DNA of 64,000 bases from Pyrocephalus nanus (Eukaryota > Chordata > Aves > Passeriformes > Tyrannidae), in contig CM076275.1 in assembly GCA_038380795.1 (NCBI GenBank), forward strand, positions 1,366,501 through 1,430,500, read 5' to 3'. The number at the start of each line of letters is the position of its first letter. Position 1 is the first letter of the stretch. Made by a program: the position numbers and the translations under genes. This document shows positions 42,501 through 57,500 of the stretch, piece by piece. The notes below the pieces were generated by a model that was given only the letters and a program-made list of their open reading frames with translations, was not told the origin of the DNA and did no database searches.

Positions 42501-45500
42501 GGAACCACAGTGGCCTATCTGGAAAAAAAATTAGTTTCTAGACTTCCCCTGATTTCATTTAAATATATGGAGGCTGTTCTTCCAGCAAGCCAGTTTATCC
42601 AGTGGTTCTCCTCACCTCTAGCCAGTCATGCTCTCACCAGTTGCCATCCCCCAGCATTAGTGCCTTTAAGCCTCTCGGTTGGTAACCCCCAGACATGTTA
42701 TAAACCCAGGGATTTTGGTTTCTTTTGTTTTCTGAAATGCAAGATGGGGCTCATTAGCAGAGACCCCCCGTAAATGTAAGCTGAGCTCTGAGTTTTTCAC
42801 TGTGCTTGGGTTTTGGTACAGAATTTGCTCAGTTGGGTGTCTGCTTGTCATTGTGGGCACATCCCTCTGCTGAGGACACTTGGCTTTAGGTGCCCAAACG
42901 AGAAGGTGCATGGCTCTTTGACCCCAAATCTAGACATCCAGTTATTTCAGCTTCAGGTTTCTCAAGGTTTTTTCTTGTAACAAGTTGATTTTGACATTTG
43001 TTGCACACGGGCTTTTCTGCAGCTTCTGTTTTTCTCTCCTGTTGCTAAATGGTGGGGCTGGGCAGATTAGGAAATGGATTTCCTCTCTCAGGAGGCTGAA
43101 TAACTGTATGTCTTGGTGCTTAGTTTCACCCCACTGGACTACACTGGTTGTAAAGACTGTGTACCTATGCTGGGCAGTCCTAAAAGCCTCTGATAGGCAA
43201 TGATGACTTTGGTGATCAGACTGATTTTCTGCTGTCACAGGAGTTGCAGGGTCATAATTCATCATGGGTGTATTGGTCACATAAGGCGTGGGTGTAGAGG
43301 AGGAAACCTCTTGGGTGCTGAGTTAGAGGGAAAAATTCCCTGTTGTCCTGGAGTCCAGCATGCCAGGTTTGCCTTGATCCATATTATGGGTGTCTTTTTG
43401 CTGAAATAAATGTACAGCTGCTTCTTGTAAATTGGGAGCCTGTATGCTTCAGTAATGGCTGGAAAGTTCCAGCTCCTTGTTTATGGCTTCTTGGGGTTCC
43501 ATGCCGCTGCTGCATGCCTAAAAGCCAAGGATGAGGAAGCTAGAATTTCACTTGATCTAGGAAGTGGCTTGTAAACCAGCTGAAAGATGATTCCTGGTGG
43601 TTTCATGGATAGAGCAGGTGTCAGGTTTCCTATCTTCCAAGAACAGAGAAGGTATCAGTGAAAATGGATTCCCAAGCCAATGGGCAACAATGCTTGGTGG
43701 GCTTTAAAGCAATGGCTGGCTTCTTAAAATGGAGACTTAAGATGAGGGCTACAAAGCACCCTTAAAGGCAAGATGATGTGGTGATTCTCGAGGCTGAGCC
43801 CTGCAAGTTCTCCCTTTGCAGAGCTCCTCTGGAGCAGTGGCACTAGGGAGGGCAGAGGCTCAGGAAAGCTCCTTCCCTTGTCACTGAATGCAGAACCAGT
43901 CTGGGAAGAGGTGTGTCAGGAGTGCTGTGTGTGGTTTGCTGACTATGGCCTGGAGTCACGGTGGCTTAAGTGGAGAGGACTAGGTGGTTGAGGTCCCTTC
44001 AGCCCAAACCATCCTGTGATTATTATTCTTGGTGGTTTTTCGGTCTTCGAACACAGAAGCCGAGTTCTTCTATGACTTTGATTTTAAATAGCTGGAACTT
44101 GAGGAAAACATATCACAAGACAGAGCACAAGATGTATTAGTGCTGCAAAGATCATTTTGTGTGGTTGTAGTGGATTGGTGGAGTTTATGACAGTGTAATT
44201 TGGCACGTGTAGGGGAAAGAAAAAAAAACAAAAGGCTTCGGTTCTGGCCGCAGCATCAAAGGGTTTGATGAAATGGCATTGCATTTGCTTGACTTTCTGT
44301 TTTAATCAAGTTGTATATACAGATAATGTAGGAATAACAGTGTAATAAAGAGTTGTGGTAATTGATCCTTCTGCTCTTTTCTTCTTTAATTACAGCTGGC
44401 CTTTGCCGGAGTTTGACCCAAGTCAGATCCGACTGATCGTGTATCAGGACTGCGAGAGAAGGGGACGGAATGTCTTGTTTGACTCCAGCGCTAAAAGGAA
44501 AATAGAGGATGTTTCAGTGTCGGTGAGTATTGTGCTGATTTACATGCTTGTAGTCTATATTTTTTCAGATGGCCAGATTGATAAAGCACATGTGTTCTGT
44601 TTTATTCACGGTGACATTTAAACGTTGGTTATATGCAGGGCTATATTTAAATGCCTGTTAAGTTGCAAATTATTCAGGCTTCAGTAACTTCACTCTTACC
44701 AGCTTTAAGTACTATAGTGATCTCTTTATTCTGGGGCTCATCTACTTTCTGCTCTTTCAGTGAGGAGGATTCCTTCCTGGGGCTGCAGCAGGCAATGCTG
44801 GGGGTTAAGGCAGGGCAGGAACTGGTATTTATGGACCTGCTTTTGTACTGTGGTGGGGTCTGCATTCATAATCAGAAGGTCCTCCCAGTCCTGTGTCCTC
44901 TTGTGTCCTGTTTGTTTAGCTTTTGCCAATTGTTGTTTGTGTGCTTTGCTGACAGTTTTTTTTCCCACAAAGTTACTTGAAAACTTTCCTCTGTTTTTCG
45001 CTTTGGCATGGTTTGCATGGTAATCTATTAATTGAAACTGTAATGGATGCGGTCAGATGAGGATACTTCCTTCTAAGGGCTCTGGCCAGAAGATTAATTT
45101 CTAGCCACAGTGCTATTGTAAGTGGTGGTGTGAGGTTGGACAACTTATTTCGCTGCTTTGAACTTCCTTTCTACCATCTCTGAAAGCATTTTAAGCTCTG
45201 CAAGCAGAAAGCACGGTGTGAACTGAAATTTATGATTCCAGTTGCTTTTGCCTGTAGGACCTACTGAGGTCCTTCTGTAAGCAGGAGTACACAAAATAGG
45301 TTTTCCTTTGGCTGTTGGAATACAGCCAGAAGATTGTTCATCTGGCTTTGCAGACTCTCCCAGCCTGTTGCTGAGGGCTGCCAGCCTGATGCTCCTCACC
45401 CTGGTCCTGGGTGCTGCCTGTGCCCAGTACCCAAACCTCTGAAGTCACTTGGTGTCTTACCAGGCACAAACTTCGAGGCTTCTCCATTGCTTACTCTGAG

Positions 45501-48500
45501 GCTTTTATAGCTGTGAATCAGGATTCCAATTTCCTAGTTCTTATAGAGAATTTTTGAAGCAAAGCAAGTTTTGCAAATGTTGGGGGAAAAAAAAAATGCA
45601 TCTTTCTTTTTAATTTAAACTTGTTAGAATGGTTTCATTAGTACCTGTTCTTTCAGGTGTTCTTGTCGGGAAAACAGGTTTTTAAAGACAAAAGATCTTT
45701 ACAAATGGTTTATTGGTGTGAATTGCTGGCTGTGCTCATCACTATTCCCTCATTAGTTATAAAGCATTATTTCATTAATAAAAAAGATGTACAGTGTAAA
45801 TCCTCTTGCTTTATTTAAGTTAATTTCTTGAAAGCCTAAAGCCTCCTTAAGAGAGTTGTGAATTTGCACACTGAACTTGCAAACTTCACTGGTTTGGGTT
45901 ATTTCAGGAGTTCATTGACTGTGGCAGCTCAACAACAAGAGGATAAATGGCTGATAATGAAGCTGATATGGTTCCATATTAATCTCTCCTTTCTTTTTCT
46001 GTGCTAAGGGGGAGGGAAACAGCTGTAGTCACCATCTCTGTGAAATGAGTACTTGAGACTGGTGCAGGAAAACTGTTCCCAGGGCACTTGCAATAATCCA
46101 GAATTCATCTCTAGGAACTTGATATGTTTCTTTTTTTTTCATAGTATTAGGAGAGTCTGAAAGAGGGTATATTGAAACTTTTGCTTGCTACGATACCTGC
46201 CTTCTGCAGCACTCAGATAATGTCACATCAGGCAAAACTTCTGGTAAAACCAAACTTTGCAGGTAAAAACGTGCAGGAGAGTCCTCGGCTGGGCTTGCCC
46301 TGAGCTCAGCACAGGCCTGTGCAGTCAGCAGGACCTACTGGCCATTTTCAAGGAATTGCATTGTTTATTTTTCTCCCTCTTTATCATGATTTTCCTACCA
46401 AAGACACACCCTGCCTATACAAAGCCAGATCTTGGCTCTAAGCACATTCCAAGGCACCCTTGCCCTTTTGCAGCAAGCTGTGTGTGGGCTGGGCACTCTC
46501 CCTTCTGAAAGGGTGTCTGTTCAGCACCCCACAAGAGCCAGTGCTTTCTGCATCTCTTCCCCCTGACATTTCCTAACAGGATTTATACCTCTGGATTTAC
46601 AAATGACACTGAGGGTGGGGGGGAGATCTGCTAAAGTGCCTGTCAGTGCCCAGCCTGTGCTGGTTGAAGGCTCATCAGTCTGACGTGGAGAATCGAGAGG
46701 GTTTCAGTTTGCTTTGTGTTGCTGTGCACTTCAGTTCCCATTTTCTGTTGTCATGAGACATGAAAGCAATTATAATTTAAGAGTTGTGTGCCTCTGCAGC
46801 AAGGTGAGATATGTTTTGGTCTGGTTTATGTGTCTAATCTCTACGTATGTTGAGAGTTACGTGCAGTGGAGCATGGTTTAACATAGCTCAGGCATTTGAA
46901 TTCTGTTAATGGGAAGATAGGGTTGTAAAATTTAAGGAGCATCAGAGCAAACCTTTCCAGACTCAGATGTTTCAAGAAATAAAACAGTAAGCTCTGACTT
47001 TTTGATGAGTGAAAACTGCTGAATTTGTGCTCACACGAAGCTGGGCTCTAATTAGTTAAGGTTCATCTTCTCCATGAGGGAAATGTGACTATAACACAAA
47101 TAAGGACTCTGTGTTTTCATTGGATATTATTAAATCAACCTCTTCATGTCTTCAGTAAAGCTAAATATTAGGCAAACAAGACTTTGGGGAGGGTGCTGCC
47201 CAGCGGGACACTGAAGGCAGCTCAGAGTTTGCAGCAAGGCCAGTACAGTATCTGAATTGCTCGGGAGAAGTCGTGTTTTGCCCAGGTTTTGCTAGAGTTA
47301 AACTTGGCCAGGGAAGCTGAGCAGCAGTCTGGTGACTTGGAAGGTTGGCAGCTCTTCCCAACACTGGGAATGTTGGCCCGGGGCTGTGCCAGGCATTTCC
47401 ACCGAGGCCAGGCAGAGATCCACCCCGGGCAGCTGTGGCCGCTTGGCATGGGGGAGGCAGAGAGATCCCCTTTGTGAGTCCTCTACCTTTTTTGGTGCTG
47501 AGCAGGAGAGGTCCTTCCCCGGCTTTCCAGGGGATGGGCCATTGATCAGCCGGGCTCTGGAAGCAGAGGGGAAAGGCTGTGCCTCCCTAGCATCAGAAAA
47601 TTGGGTACCTCCCATATCTGAGTTCTTCCAGGATATCCCAGAAGAGAGTGTGCCTTTCCAGCCCTGTGGCACCAGGTCATGAGCAAAGGGATCAGAACAG
47701 GCATTTGCACATGGAATGTACCAGGGCAGTGTGGAGTACAAGAAGCAGACATTACTGATGCCTTTATACACAGCCTCAGTCCCCACCCAAGCATCCACAT
47801 CCCTTGGATTTTGGGGTATCAAAATACTTCTACGGGCAGGCTCCTGGGTTTGGGACACTGTCTCCTCTAGAGAGTTATTTCTTTTGTTCCTCGTGCCAAT
47901 AAGTGTTTCATTTCTAGTGACACTGTATTACTTGATTTGCAGGTGATAGTGTTACACCCTGTGACTGGTTTCTACTCGAAGAGTCGTTTCTGTGCGTGTC
48001 TGCTCCTGTCCTCCAACACCTCCTCTCCTGCTGTCCTGTCCCCCCTGCCAGCCCCTTCCCAGTGCCCCGGGGGTCTCACACACGTGTCCCGTGGGCTGGA
48101 CCGAGTTCCCAAGGCAGGAGCTGTGTGGGCACAGGTGTTCTGCTCTAGATCTGTGGGACCAGGCAAGACAAGGAATCAGAGAAGGGCAGTGACTTGTTGC
48201 CAGCACTCAGGGGCAGGAGGGGATTTTCAGAAGCAGCATTTGTTTCGTTTTTTTGAAGAAATGAAAGCGTGACCTGGGATGCAGAATTTGAGACCTAGAG
48301 GTGCAGTAATGAACTTGAGTTTGGGGAGTGGAAAGTTGGTTTTTTCCACGTAACCTAGTTGTCTTTATATTCAGGATAATTTCACTGAAAGGTCACATGA
48401 TATTTGATCTCCTACAGCGGCAATTTCTTTTACTCCAAATGTCATATTTATCCCAAAGTAGAGAAGTGGCATGCTGGTTGAAACAAGCCAGGATTAGCCA

Positions 48501-51500
48501 CGTGTTCTAATATACTTCAGCACTGGATAAATGTTGAACAGCAAATTGCTTTGAGGGATTAGTAATTGGATAGTGAGCCTTTTGCTTTTAGGTGAGTTGT
48601 GTGAAATGGAGATTCTGGACTCTGTCTGGCTCTCAGGACAGGTTTCCACTGAGCCAGGCTGAGCAGATGGATAAAGCTGTAAGCACAGAGATCAGGTCCC
48701 ACCTTCTTAGCTCTGCTTATTCTCTCTAAACAGAAATGGAAAAATACTAGTGGAGTGGGGGAGCACGGGGTTGTTTCGACTTTTTTCAGTGACCTCTGAG
48801 TAACAGAGGAACTTGACAACCCTGGAAGTAAAGGGAGATTGTAGCACTTGACAGCTGCATTTTAAGAAAGATACCTGAATTTTTACAGCAGCACTGAAGG
48901 GGAGAGATGAATGCCTGTTCAGGTTACTCCCATGTCCTAGGTGGATACATTTAATTGCACATTCAGACTAACAGATATTAATAAAGCAAAAGACTTAATT
49001 TATCTGTTTTGGAATAATTTTTCGGCCTTGCTGGAAAACCTGTTCTGGAAATGAGGTACAGAGCTCCTGAAGAGCAGCAACTTTGCTTGGAAATACAGAT
49101 TTCTCTATCACTGCCACCACAATGGTATTTGAGCTCCTGCTGTTCAGAGAGGTAGAGATGACATTTCTCTTTCCTCCTGTCACTCACAGCCCTAACACAC
49201 CTACACACAGTCTGATTGAGTTCAACACACCAGGCTCTTTTCAACTTTCTTGTTATCCCCAAACCAAAACCTGCCCAGCAGAAATCCAGCGCTGGGCATG
49301 TTTTTTTCCACTTATTGAGGAGATTATTGACCTTGTAGCAAAGAGTCAAAGGTCTTTGCTGACAGATGTGGAGAAAAGAGACTCCAGAAGAAGAAGAACT
49401 GAGGAAGAAAACTCCTTTGTAGCCCCTCATACTATAAAGACGTTTTACTCCAAGCTATCTTCAGAACTACCTGTCAGGTCTCCAAGACTTTCAGCAAGCA
49501 ATGACCTCTAATGTAAGAACTGGGACTGCCGGGAGTCTCTGGAGCTGGGTGGTATCTGCAGTGAGCTGGCAGAGAGAGAACAAAGAGCGTGGCCCCAGCA
49601 GGGAGAGCAGTGTGGCAGCCAGGAGCCACGGCATCCTTCCAGCAGATGTTCTGCTCTCCAGCAAAACGGGGCCTTCCAGAGCACTCTGGCAGCACCTTGC
49701 CTGGGGAGCTCCTTTGATGCAGCTGTGTCTAACTGGAAAGAAAATTCACAACTTTGAAACTTTCCCTCGTGCAGTTCTTAAATAATTAGGTTACCTTTTT
49801 ATTTTTGGAAACCTGACTTGAATATCTTTGGACTATTGTATTGGAATGCAAGTAATCCCACTCCTTTGATGCATAATATCTTGAGATTTGTAGCATCTAA
49901 AATTTCATTGGTGTTTGCAGTCAGAAATTGCAGAGGAGAGAGTCACTGCAGGTACTTGATGTCATTGTTAACAAGTTCTTCTCAAGCATATGCTAAGTTT
50001 GTAAGAGAGCAAACACCAAAATTCATCCGTGATCTGCATTTTAGGAGGGATTTACTGTTCACAAGGTTCTGGAAAGTGGTGGCTGAAAGACCCTGACCTC
50101 CTTTAAAGACTCCTTGCAGGAGTTTTGGTTCGTTAAACTCCACTGCAAAGACCAAACAGCCATTTTGCTTGTTTGCTATTTAAATTAGGCAACTGTTACT
50201 TCAAGTTACCAGACTCCCCAGTGGATCTGGGGAAAGCTGCTGTGCAGAAAAATGCAGTGATAATGAGAATAAATGATTTTAAAGTAATTAATTTGCAAAG
50301 TTAGCCTGTTCTTTTTAATGGACAGAATGTTTACTCTCTTGTAAAGCCAGTGAATGCATTTCTTCATTCTCAAGGAAGCTTAGTTCTAATTGTAACTTTT
50401 CAGAAGGAACTTTCAACATCTGATGGAAAATGCAAGCTGAAATGTGGTTTGCCTGCAAAAGCTGCTGTAACCCTGTGGATTGTATGTGGTTTTATCACAT
50501 GATGCTTGCCTAGCCTAGGACATTGTTGTTTGTGTCAGAGATAAAATGCAATTCTAGTTCACGAGTTCCTACTGAAGTCATATGATGATCATTCACATGT
50601 TCCAGCCATTGTGCACTGTGCTCAGGCCACAGATCCTCACCAGCCATTGGCAAATCCAGCGTTGCAGGAGTTCAGCTGCTCCCCAGGATGGCGTAAGGAG
50701 AGGATATTCCAGTGTGTCAGGGAGGCACAGGGCTCGGTGGGCAGTGACTGCTCCCCTCCCTCTGCCACCCAGTTACTGATTCCTTTGCACATTTTTCCTG
50801 GAGGCTTTCTGTGGCAGCAGCTCTGAGGGAGCAGCAGGGCAGGCTGCCACGTGGGGCTCTGCAATGCTGGGCATTTTCTGCTGCTTTGCTAAACCTCACC
50901 CGCAATCAGGGGCAAATTACAGTCAAAAAAGGTCACCTGGACAACCTAGGACAGAGGCATGGGGTTCCCATCATGTCCCTCATCAAAATCCATCCTCAGC
51001 AGTAAGGCCAGTCATCTTTTTGTACAGTTATTCCTGATTATTGAGCAGAGTCATGGAATTACCACCCTGTGCCTTGGCTATTTCACACTTTTCTTTATGC
51101 CTTTTTCCCTTTTTACATAGCTATTAAAGATTGAGGCACGGTAATGTTTTTGGATGAAAGGAGAGCTTGTGATGTGGGGCTGTGAGTGCAGAGGTGAAGG
51201 CTGTGACAGACAAGAGCAGTCCTGAGCTTCCCTCTGTCCCTTGAACCTTGCTTCCAGCAGGATTTACTTCCAGCCTGCTCTTACCGGTTTGCTGATTGTG
51301 TGGGAAATGTGAATTGAGGAAGTCTTAGGGCAGAGTTGGAATGGAGTTGTGAGCAGTGTAGGCTATTTCTGTCTCTTAGTGCTGCCCACCAGCAGATGTA
51401 AATAATGCCAACCTTCCGTGGGTGTGCTGAAGTGTAACGAGTGTGTGAGAAATACATTGAGATCTTTAGGTGAGGAGGGTTGGCAGTGCCAGTGCTGGTA

Positions 51501-54500
51501 TAAACACCATTAACTTATGTGGATGCTGATTCTGCTTGGGCTGCTGAGACTCACAAGGGAAATCACAAATGTTTTTAAACTGTGAATGAAACAGTAGTGG
51601 AGCACCTCATGTGCCAGTGATTGATAGTACTGTGTGTGGGGAGTGGATGCAGCTCCTGCCCATCCTGTACATCATCCCCAGCTCCATCTGGGCCCTCCAA
51701 ACTCCCTTTTCTGCCATGCTTTGTCTGAATCTCCATCAGAATTCACCCTTTGGATTTTACGGATTTTTCATTTTATGAAACTTTTCTGGCTTCTCTGTTG
51801 ATGCCTAAAATGGAAGAAAAAATTCTCCATACAATATTCTCCAAACAATATAAGTATAGAGAAGGTAGAGAGCAGTTCTTTAATGAAAGCTGTCAGGTGC
51901 AGGGGGTACCTAGGCACCCACACACACAGAATTCTCACACTTTAATTTTAACTAATTTCTATATCTACTTGGTACATCCAACTCAAAAACCATTTTTGTC
52001 CCTGCTGCCACCCTCAGCCCCTCCAAGGGTTCTTGGCCCTCTGTCTTGTTTTGATTACAATATATCTTATTATTCTGGTCCAGATGCACATCCCAAACAG
52101 GATATCCTAGCTAAAATCTCTTTCCTTGGAAAGATTGTTAAACAGAAATTCATTGGAAAGTAGCACGAACCAGGGGAAAACACTTTAGTAACTGTCTAAA
52201 GTGAAAGCAAGTTGTACAGCTATATTAAAATCTACAAAAAGCCTAAAAATCTTGAGGCATCATTGTAACACTGACTTTTTCAGCATTGTTCATTTTCAAC
52301 CTCACAATTCCCTCGTACTGAAAACATGAGGACTGTGTCACCTCTGTGCCACTCTTTAAAAAGGCTAGGGGGCTTATACACAGCTAGGGAGAGATCTGTG
52401 GAAACCAGGATCTTTTCTCTCCACTTGTCCCTGTAACATGAATCTCCTGAATTCTGTGTTTCTTGATTATCTGTGGTGAGCTGCCCCTTCCCTCAGTGCC
52501 CATCCCTGCTGTGTCACCCCTGCCCTGGCGGGCACGGGGAGCAGGGTGAAGGCAGCTGGAAGTGCTTTGCTGCCATCCTCTCTCCTAACCCTGGGTCTAA
52601 AAAAATAACTTGTAACGCTTCAGAGATGGAAACAGAGCGACCTGTTGTCTCCTGGCTGATTGGAATGAAGGGAGCTCGGCTGTCCTTTGTGCAGCCAGGC
52701 TGCAGTGGACACAGGTTGATATTCTCTTACCTGTTTTTCTGGGCCATAAGCCTTCCAGCTGTCAGATATCTTACCTAAACAGGTAAGTACAATGCTGCTA
52801 ACAGTGATTTCAGGTCATGGATCTTAGTGTGTCACATGTATTGTTTTTATTTCAGAAACTCTGCAGTGATGCTCAGGTGAGAGTGTTTGGGAAATGTTGC
52901 CAGCTGAAGCCTGGAGGAGACAGCTCTTCTTCCTTGGATAACTCAATCAATTCATCCTCCTCCTTCTCTGATCCAAAAGAACAATGCCCAAAATACCAGG
53001 TGAGTCACTTTTATTCCTTTTTTTTTTTGTATAACCCATGTCAAATACCACGAGCAGGTGAGGTACCGACTGTTTTCAAAGGCTGGGAGTGAGAGGCTGG
53101 TGGTGGAGCGCAGTTCCCAGCCAGAACCAGGCTTTGCTTCTGACTCAGGAATGGTTAATGCTGTAGCTTTGGGTTTGAACAAGTCTGAAACCAACCAGCT
53201 GGTTCTCTGGGGATGTGTCTTGAGTGGCAGTGATTCCTCCAGGGCATTTGTTGTGTCTCAGGACCCAGGTGATAACACTTGTTCAGTGAGATCAGATGCA
53301 GCACAAATACCTGGGTGTAGGTGAAGTAGTTTATTTTACTTTATTGCTAAATGCCAGGGAAATAACAGAGAGACACACTTTCTGTAGGGACTGTCTGTGT
53401 AACAGCTTTATAACAAGGGATTCAGTGCACTCGAGTTCCATTTTACATAAGAGATTTTGGCCATGAGAGTAGCTAGAGTCATCTGACACAGATATATTTC
53501 TGTCATCTCTCCTTCCATGGATCACAAGTGTTTTATATTAAGCCACCCTAAAATAGAACTAAGCCCTTCCACTCTTTGTAATGAAGTAATTGTGTGTTTG
53601 AGGGAAGCTGCTATCTCCACAACCTGCTCTGAAGTACAGTACTACTGATGTCTTAATCTCCCGTAGATAGAAATGAAGAACCTTCCAGTGCTGACTCTCC
53701 CCCTGTCACGTTAGCTCCTGCTATATTTGGAGAGCTGTGTATTCCTGTTTTCTCTTTCTCATCACACTCTTTTCCACAGCTTTGGTAAGGTGGCTGAAGA
53801 TCTGTTTTCCGTTCCTCCCTTCCTGGAAGGGCATTTCACTGCGGTTCTGAAAGGAAGAGACATTTCTGTCAGCAGCTCCCTTCCAGCACAGAGTAACCTC
53901 CTGTGTGCCCAAGAAAAACCATGTCCCCCACTGTCCAGAAACTGTCTCTCCACCTGGGCAGGCTCTGTCCAAACAGTGGTCAGTGTTACTAAAGGAAATT
54001 AATTTTAGTGGTTGGCATGACAGTGTATTTATTATAAAGCCATGGAAAGTTTCCCCTTTTAAGTCCCCACTTCCTCATGTGTATCACTCCGAGTCTTGCT
54101 GAGTTGAACTGATGTGTGGCTACGTGACTGTGCCACAGACTTGCAGCTGAAGTAGGTCTTCCACAACACATTTGTTGTAAACTATCTGCTGCCTTCATCA
54201 GACTCCTCCCAGGCTTCCCCAGCAAGCGAGCAGAGAGCTGTAAACACGAGAATTCTTTAATGCCCAATAAAGTTTTGTATCAGGTATGCAGAAGGGGCAG
54301 AGTAAGTTTGTCCAGACATCACCCAGCCTGGCATTTCCTATGTTCTAACGGCTGTGTCTGTAACCTCAGAGGTTACTTAATGTGTTTGCAGTATTTATAA
54401 GTTGTTTTGTTTGGGTTTTTTGGGTAAAGCTGTAAAATGGAAGCTCAAATAATACAAAAAAACTGTGGGACTTTTAAATTAGTTCTTTATGTTTTCTTGT

Positions 54501-57500
54501 TTAAATACACTTTGACCATATATGAGCAACTTTAATTGCAGTGTGAAACACAGGGGTTTTGTTGCAGGCTTCCATATTTGTAATTATGTCCCATCCAGAT
54601 CCCTCAAAATATGATTAGAATCCCTTAAGATGAAGCTGGACATGATTCCAAGCTCGCCCACAGTTATTTGCACATTGTGGCACTGATGTTGCCTCTCGTG
54701 CTTGTCAGTGCAGGCAGCACTGAAGGTCTCTCAGATTTGTTGATCACAACATTTGAGGTTTATTTCTTCGTTTTTAATTTTCAGATGCACTTAGTTATTG
54801 ACAGGACAGTGTGTACAGCTGGGGGGGATATTAAATGCTGTAAATGTATCCAGAAATGTAATTTCCAAATCGTGCCCATGTTAGTGCCTCTAATATGCTA
54901 ATGTGCAATCACCAACACTTGTGGGTATTTTATGGTCAGTTTTTATGTGAGCTCATAACCATGACCTGGGGAGCTGGTTTGTGGCCAGGCTGTCAGTGCC
55001 CCAGGTTGGGCCCTTTCTGCCAGATGCTCCTTGGCTACTTTTTGTTTGAGTTTTTAATATTTAACCCCTTTCCTCAGTTGATTGCACCTCTGCTTTGGTC
55101 TTGAGTGACCTTTATTTTGCAGCATTAGAGGCCTGAAGAGTTGAGCTGTAACAGTGTTTCCATATTAAATGCATTAAATATGTGTCTTCTGTTATGCAGG
55201 GTAAAATTATTGTTATTAAGTGTAGATGAAATGCCAGACAGAACAGGCCATGGGCACATCTTATCACGCTCTTTGCCTTCAGCAGTGCTTGTCTGTCTTC
55301 CAAAGGAAAGGGAAACCCCTGTAATTAAATTTGAAAGCAGCTGATTTTCACTTTAATTTGGTTGCCTGACAAAGAAAATCAATACTTTGAGATAAAGTAT
55401 TTTTCCTCAGCTTTAAAATTAGATTTTCACAACAGCAGAAAGTTGAAATCAAAACCGACCATCAAGGGCTTGACATTTAATCAGAATTGTGTCCTTCATT
55501 TGGAGATCTGCAACAGATTTAAAACCAGCAATCATAGTGTGTGGCTGTAGTAATTTGCAGCGTTCTTAAGTCAAGATTTCATGATGCTGGCAAACCTGTT
55601 ATTTCCTACAGCCATTAACATCTATGCTGGGGTTTCCTTGGAGCTGCTGGGTCATACTGACTGGTTTTAAATTCTGGTTTTTCCAGTACTGCTTCCAGTG
55701 CACCTGGGCAGTGGGATATCCTGGGAGGTAAAGATGGAAATTTCATTGAGGCCCAGCTAATGATCAGGTTTTGCACTGTTACTGAACACTAACAAACCTT
55801 GCAATTGTATCCTCGTTTTTATAACTGCGGTTGCTGCGTTTAGTCATTCTTGCAGGGATAGCAGATTTCAGAGGTTAATAGTATGGCTGTTAAAGTATCA
55901 TCATCTTAATTGAGAGTGCTTGAGAAGAGCTAAAAATTGAGATGTGTTGTAAGTGTGTTGCCTTTTGGCTGATGAGCATTTCCTTGTTCCTGCCCTTCTT
56001 CTGCGGGCGAGTGTGAGCAGAAACCCCGAGTGGGATGTTTACAGCCCTCCCTGCTGCTGGTAGGAGCCCGTGGTGGGGACACCCTGTCCTTGGCTGTGCT
56101 CTGGGCTCACTGTCTGACACTGGCAGAAGCTTCCCAGAGAACCTGTGGCTGCCCCATCCCTGGAGGTGTTCAAGGAAAGGTTGGATGTGGAGCAGTCTGG
56201 GTGAGGATCCTGGTTGGAGGAAATGTGTTGCTCTCTTGCACAGTACCAAAGTACTCACCTGTGAACTGGCTGAGCTCTGTGAGTCAGGGATCACCACATT
56301 TTAAATTAGTCAAGGCAAGGCACAACTGGAGCCCCAGCACTAATACTCTGGAGATGAGACAGCCCTGGATGAAGGGACAGTAATCTCAGCCACTGAAAGT
56401 ACACAAATGAGATGACTGTCAGCAGAGCAGTCATCTCCAGTTGATTGCCCTGAGTGATTTTTTGAAATTAGGGTTTTGTGTGCAGAATTTGGCCTAGCCT
56501 GTGATGCAGCACAGTGACATCCCTCCTTGGTATTTAGCCTGTGTGCCCTACAGCAACCCCTGCCAGGGGAGCAGCAGGAATGGCACAACTTCAGCCTGGC
56601 ATCATGATGCTGCAGCCCTTTGCTGGTACCATCACAGGAGCACCAGGGAAAGAGTCATCCCACAAAAATACCATCCAAGGATAAGTTGTGAGTCAGTGTT
56701 TGTCAAGAAAACACTGGTCCAGCTTGGCTCCAGTGCACGGTCTGTTTAAGACCTCCAGTGAACTGGTGATTCCTCTTGTCAAGGAGAGGCAAGGTTTAAG
56801 CTTAATGGTTTTTTTTTCAGCAAGGTGTGTTATTCTTGAAACTTCAGTCCCCTGGCTCAATGCAGTTGGAATCTGCTTCCCCTCACCCACATGGGTTAGG
56901 TTTTTTGGATGGTTTTACTGGTTGAGCTCACAGCCAATATGAAGATCCCTTTCTGGGCTAGTATTATCTTCATTAAACTGTTCAACTTAGTGTGTTCAAC
57001 AGCGTTCTAGGAAGATATTTTGCATATTTATGTTTTAAATAAAGAATACTGTCCTGTCTTTTATGTCCCCTAATAGAAGTGTGCTTCTGAAATGCTTAAA
57101 CCCAAATGCTGCTGGGTTGGTTTGTTGCAGGGTTCTCGGTGCTCCTCGGATGCCAACATGCTTGGAGAGATGATGTTTGGCTCTGTGGCCATGAGCTACA
57201 AGGGCTCCACGTTGAAAATTCACCAGATCCGGTAAGATTAACGTTTTGCTGCTGGTGTTTTCAGAAGGCTCCCTCCTTAGTGCTGCTGCCTCCTGAACTG
57301 AGTGGCACAAGTGCAGAGTGAAAGGCATTTCTGTGTTTGCCTTACAGTTATTCTGATGTCACTTTTGAAACAAAAGGCTGTTGTGTCGTGTGAAGGTCTA
57401 TAAAATCAGTGGGGGGGAGGGGGTGTGAAGTGGAAAGCACAGCCTGTCTTGGCACTGTTGTGTGACTGCCTTCTCCCCTGCTGTCCTGCAGCTCCCCTCC

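Larger units (their letters stand above)
37790..44395 (+). other. FNIP1: FNIP1 intron 1, 3' part
   Basis: A+T-rich DNA with two short CR1-like remnants (41140-41200 and 43970-44020). No coding exon is recognised; it ends in ttctttaattacag before exon 2. Confidence 0.7.

Noticed and set aside
47298..47858. 186-codon minus-strand open frame in FNIP1 intron 2
   Set aside because: No recognisable motif, no promoter or splice context; length is within chance for 64 kb of six-frame sequence with moderate GC.
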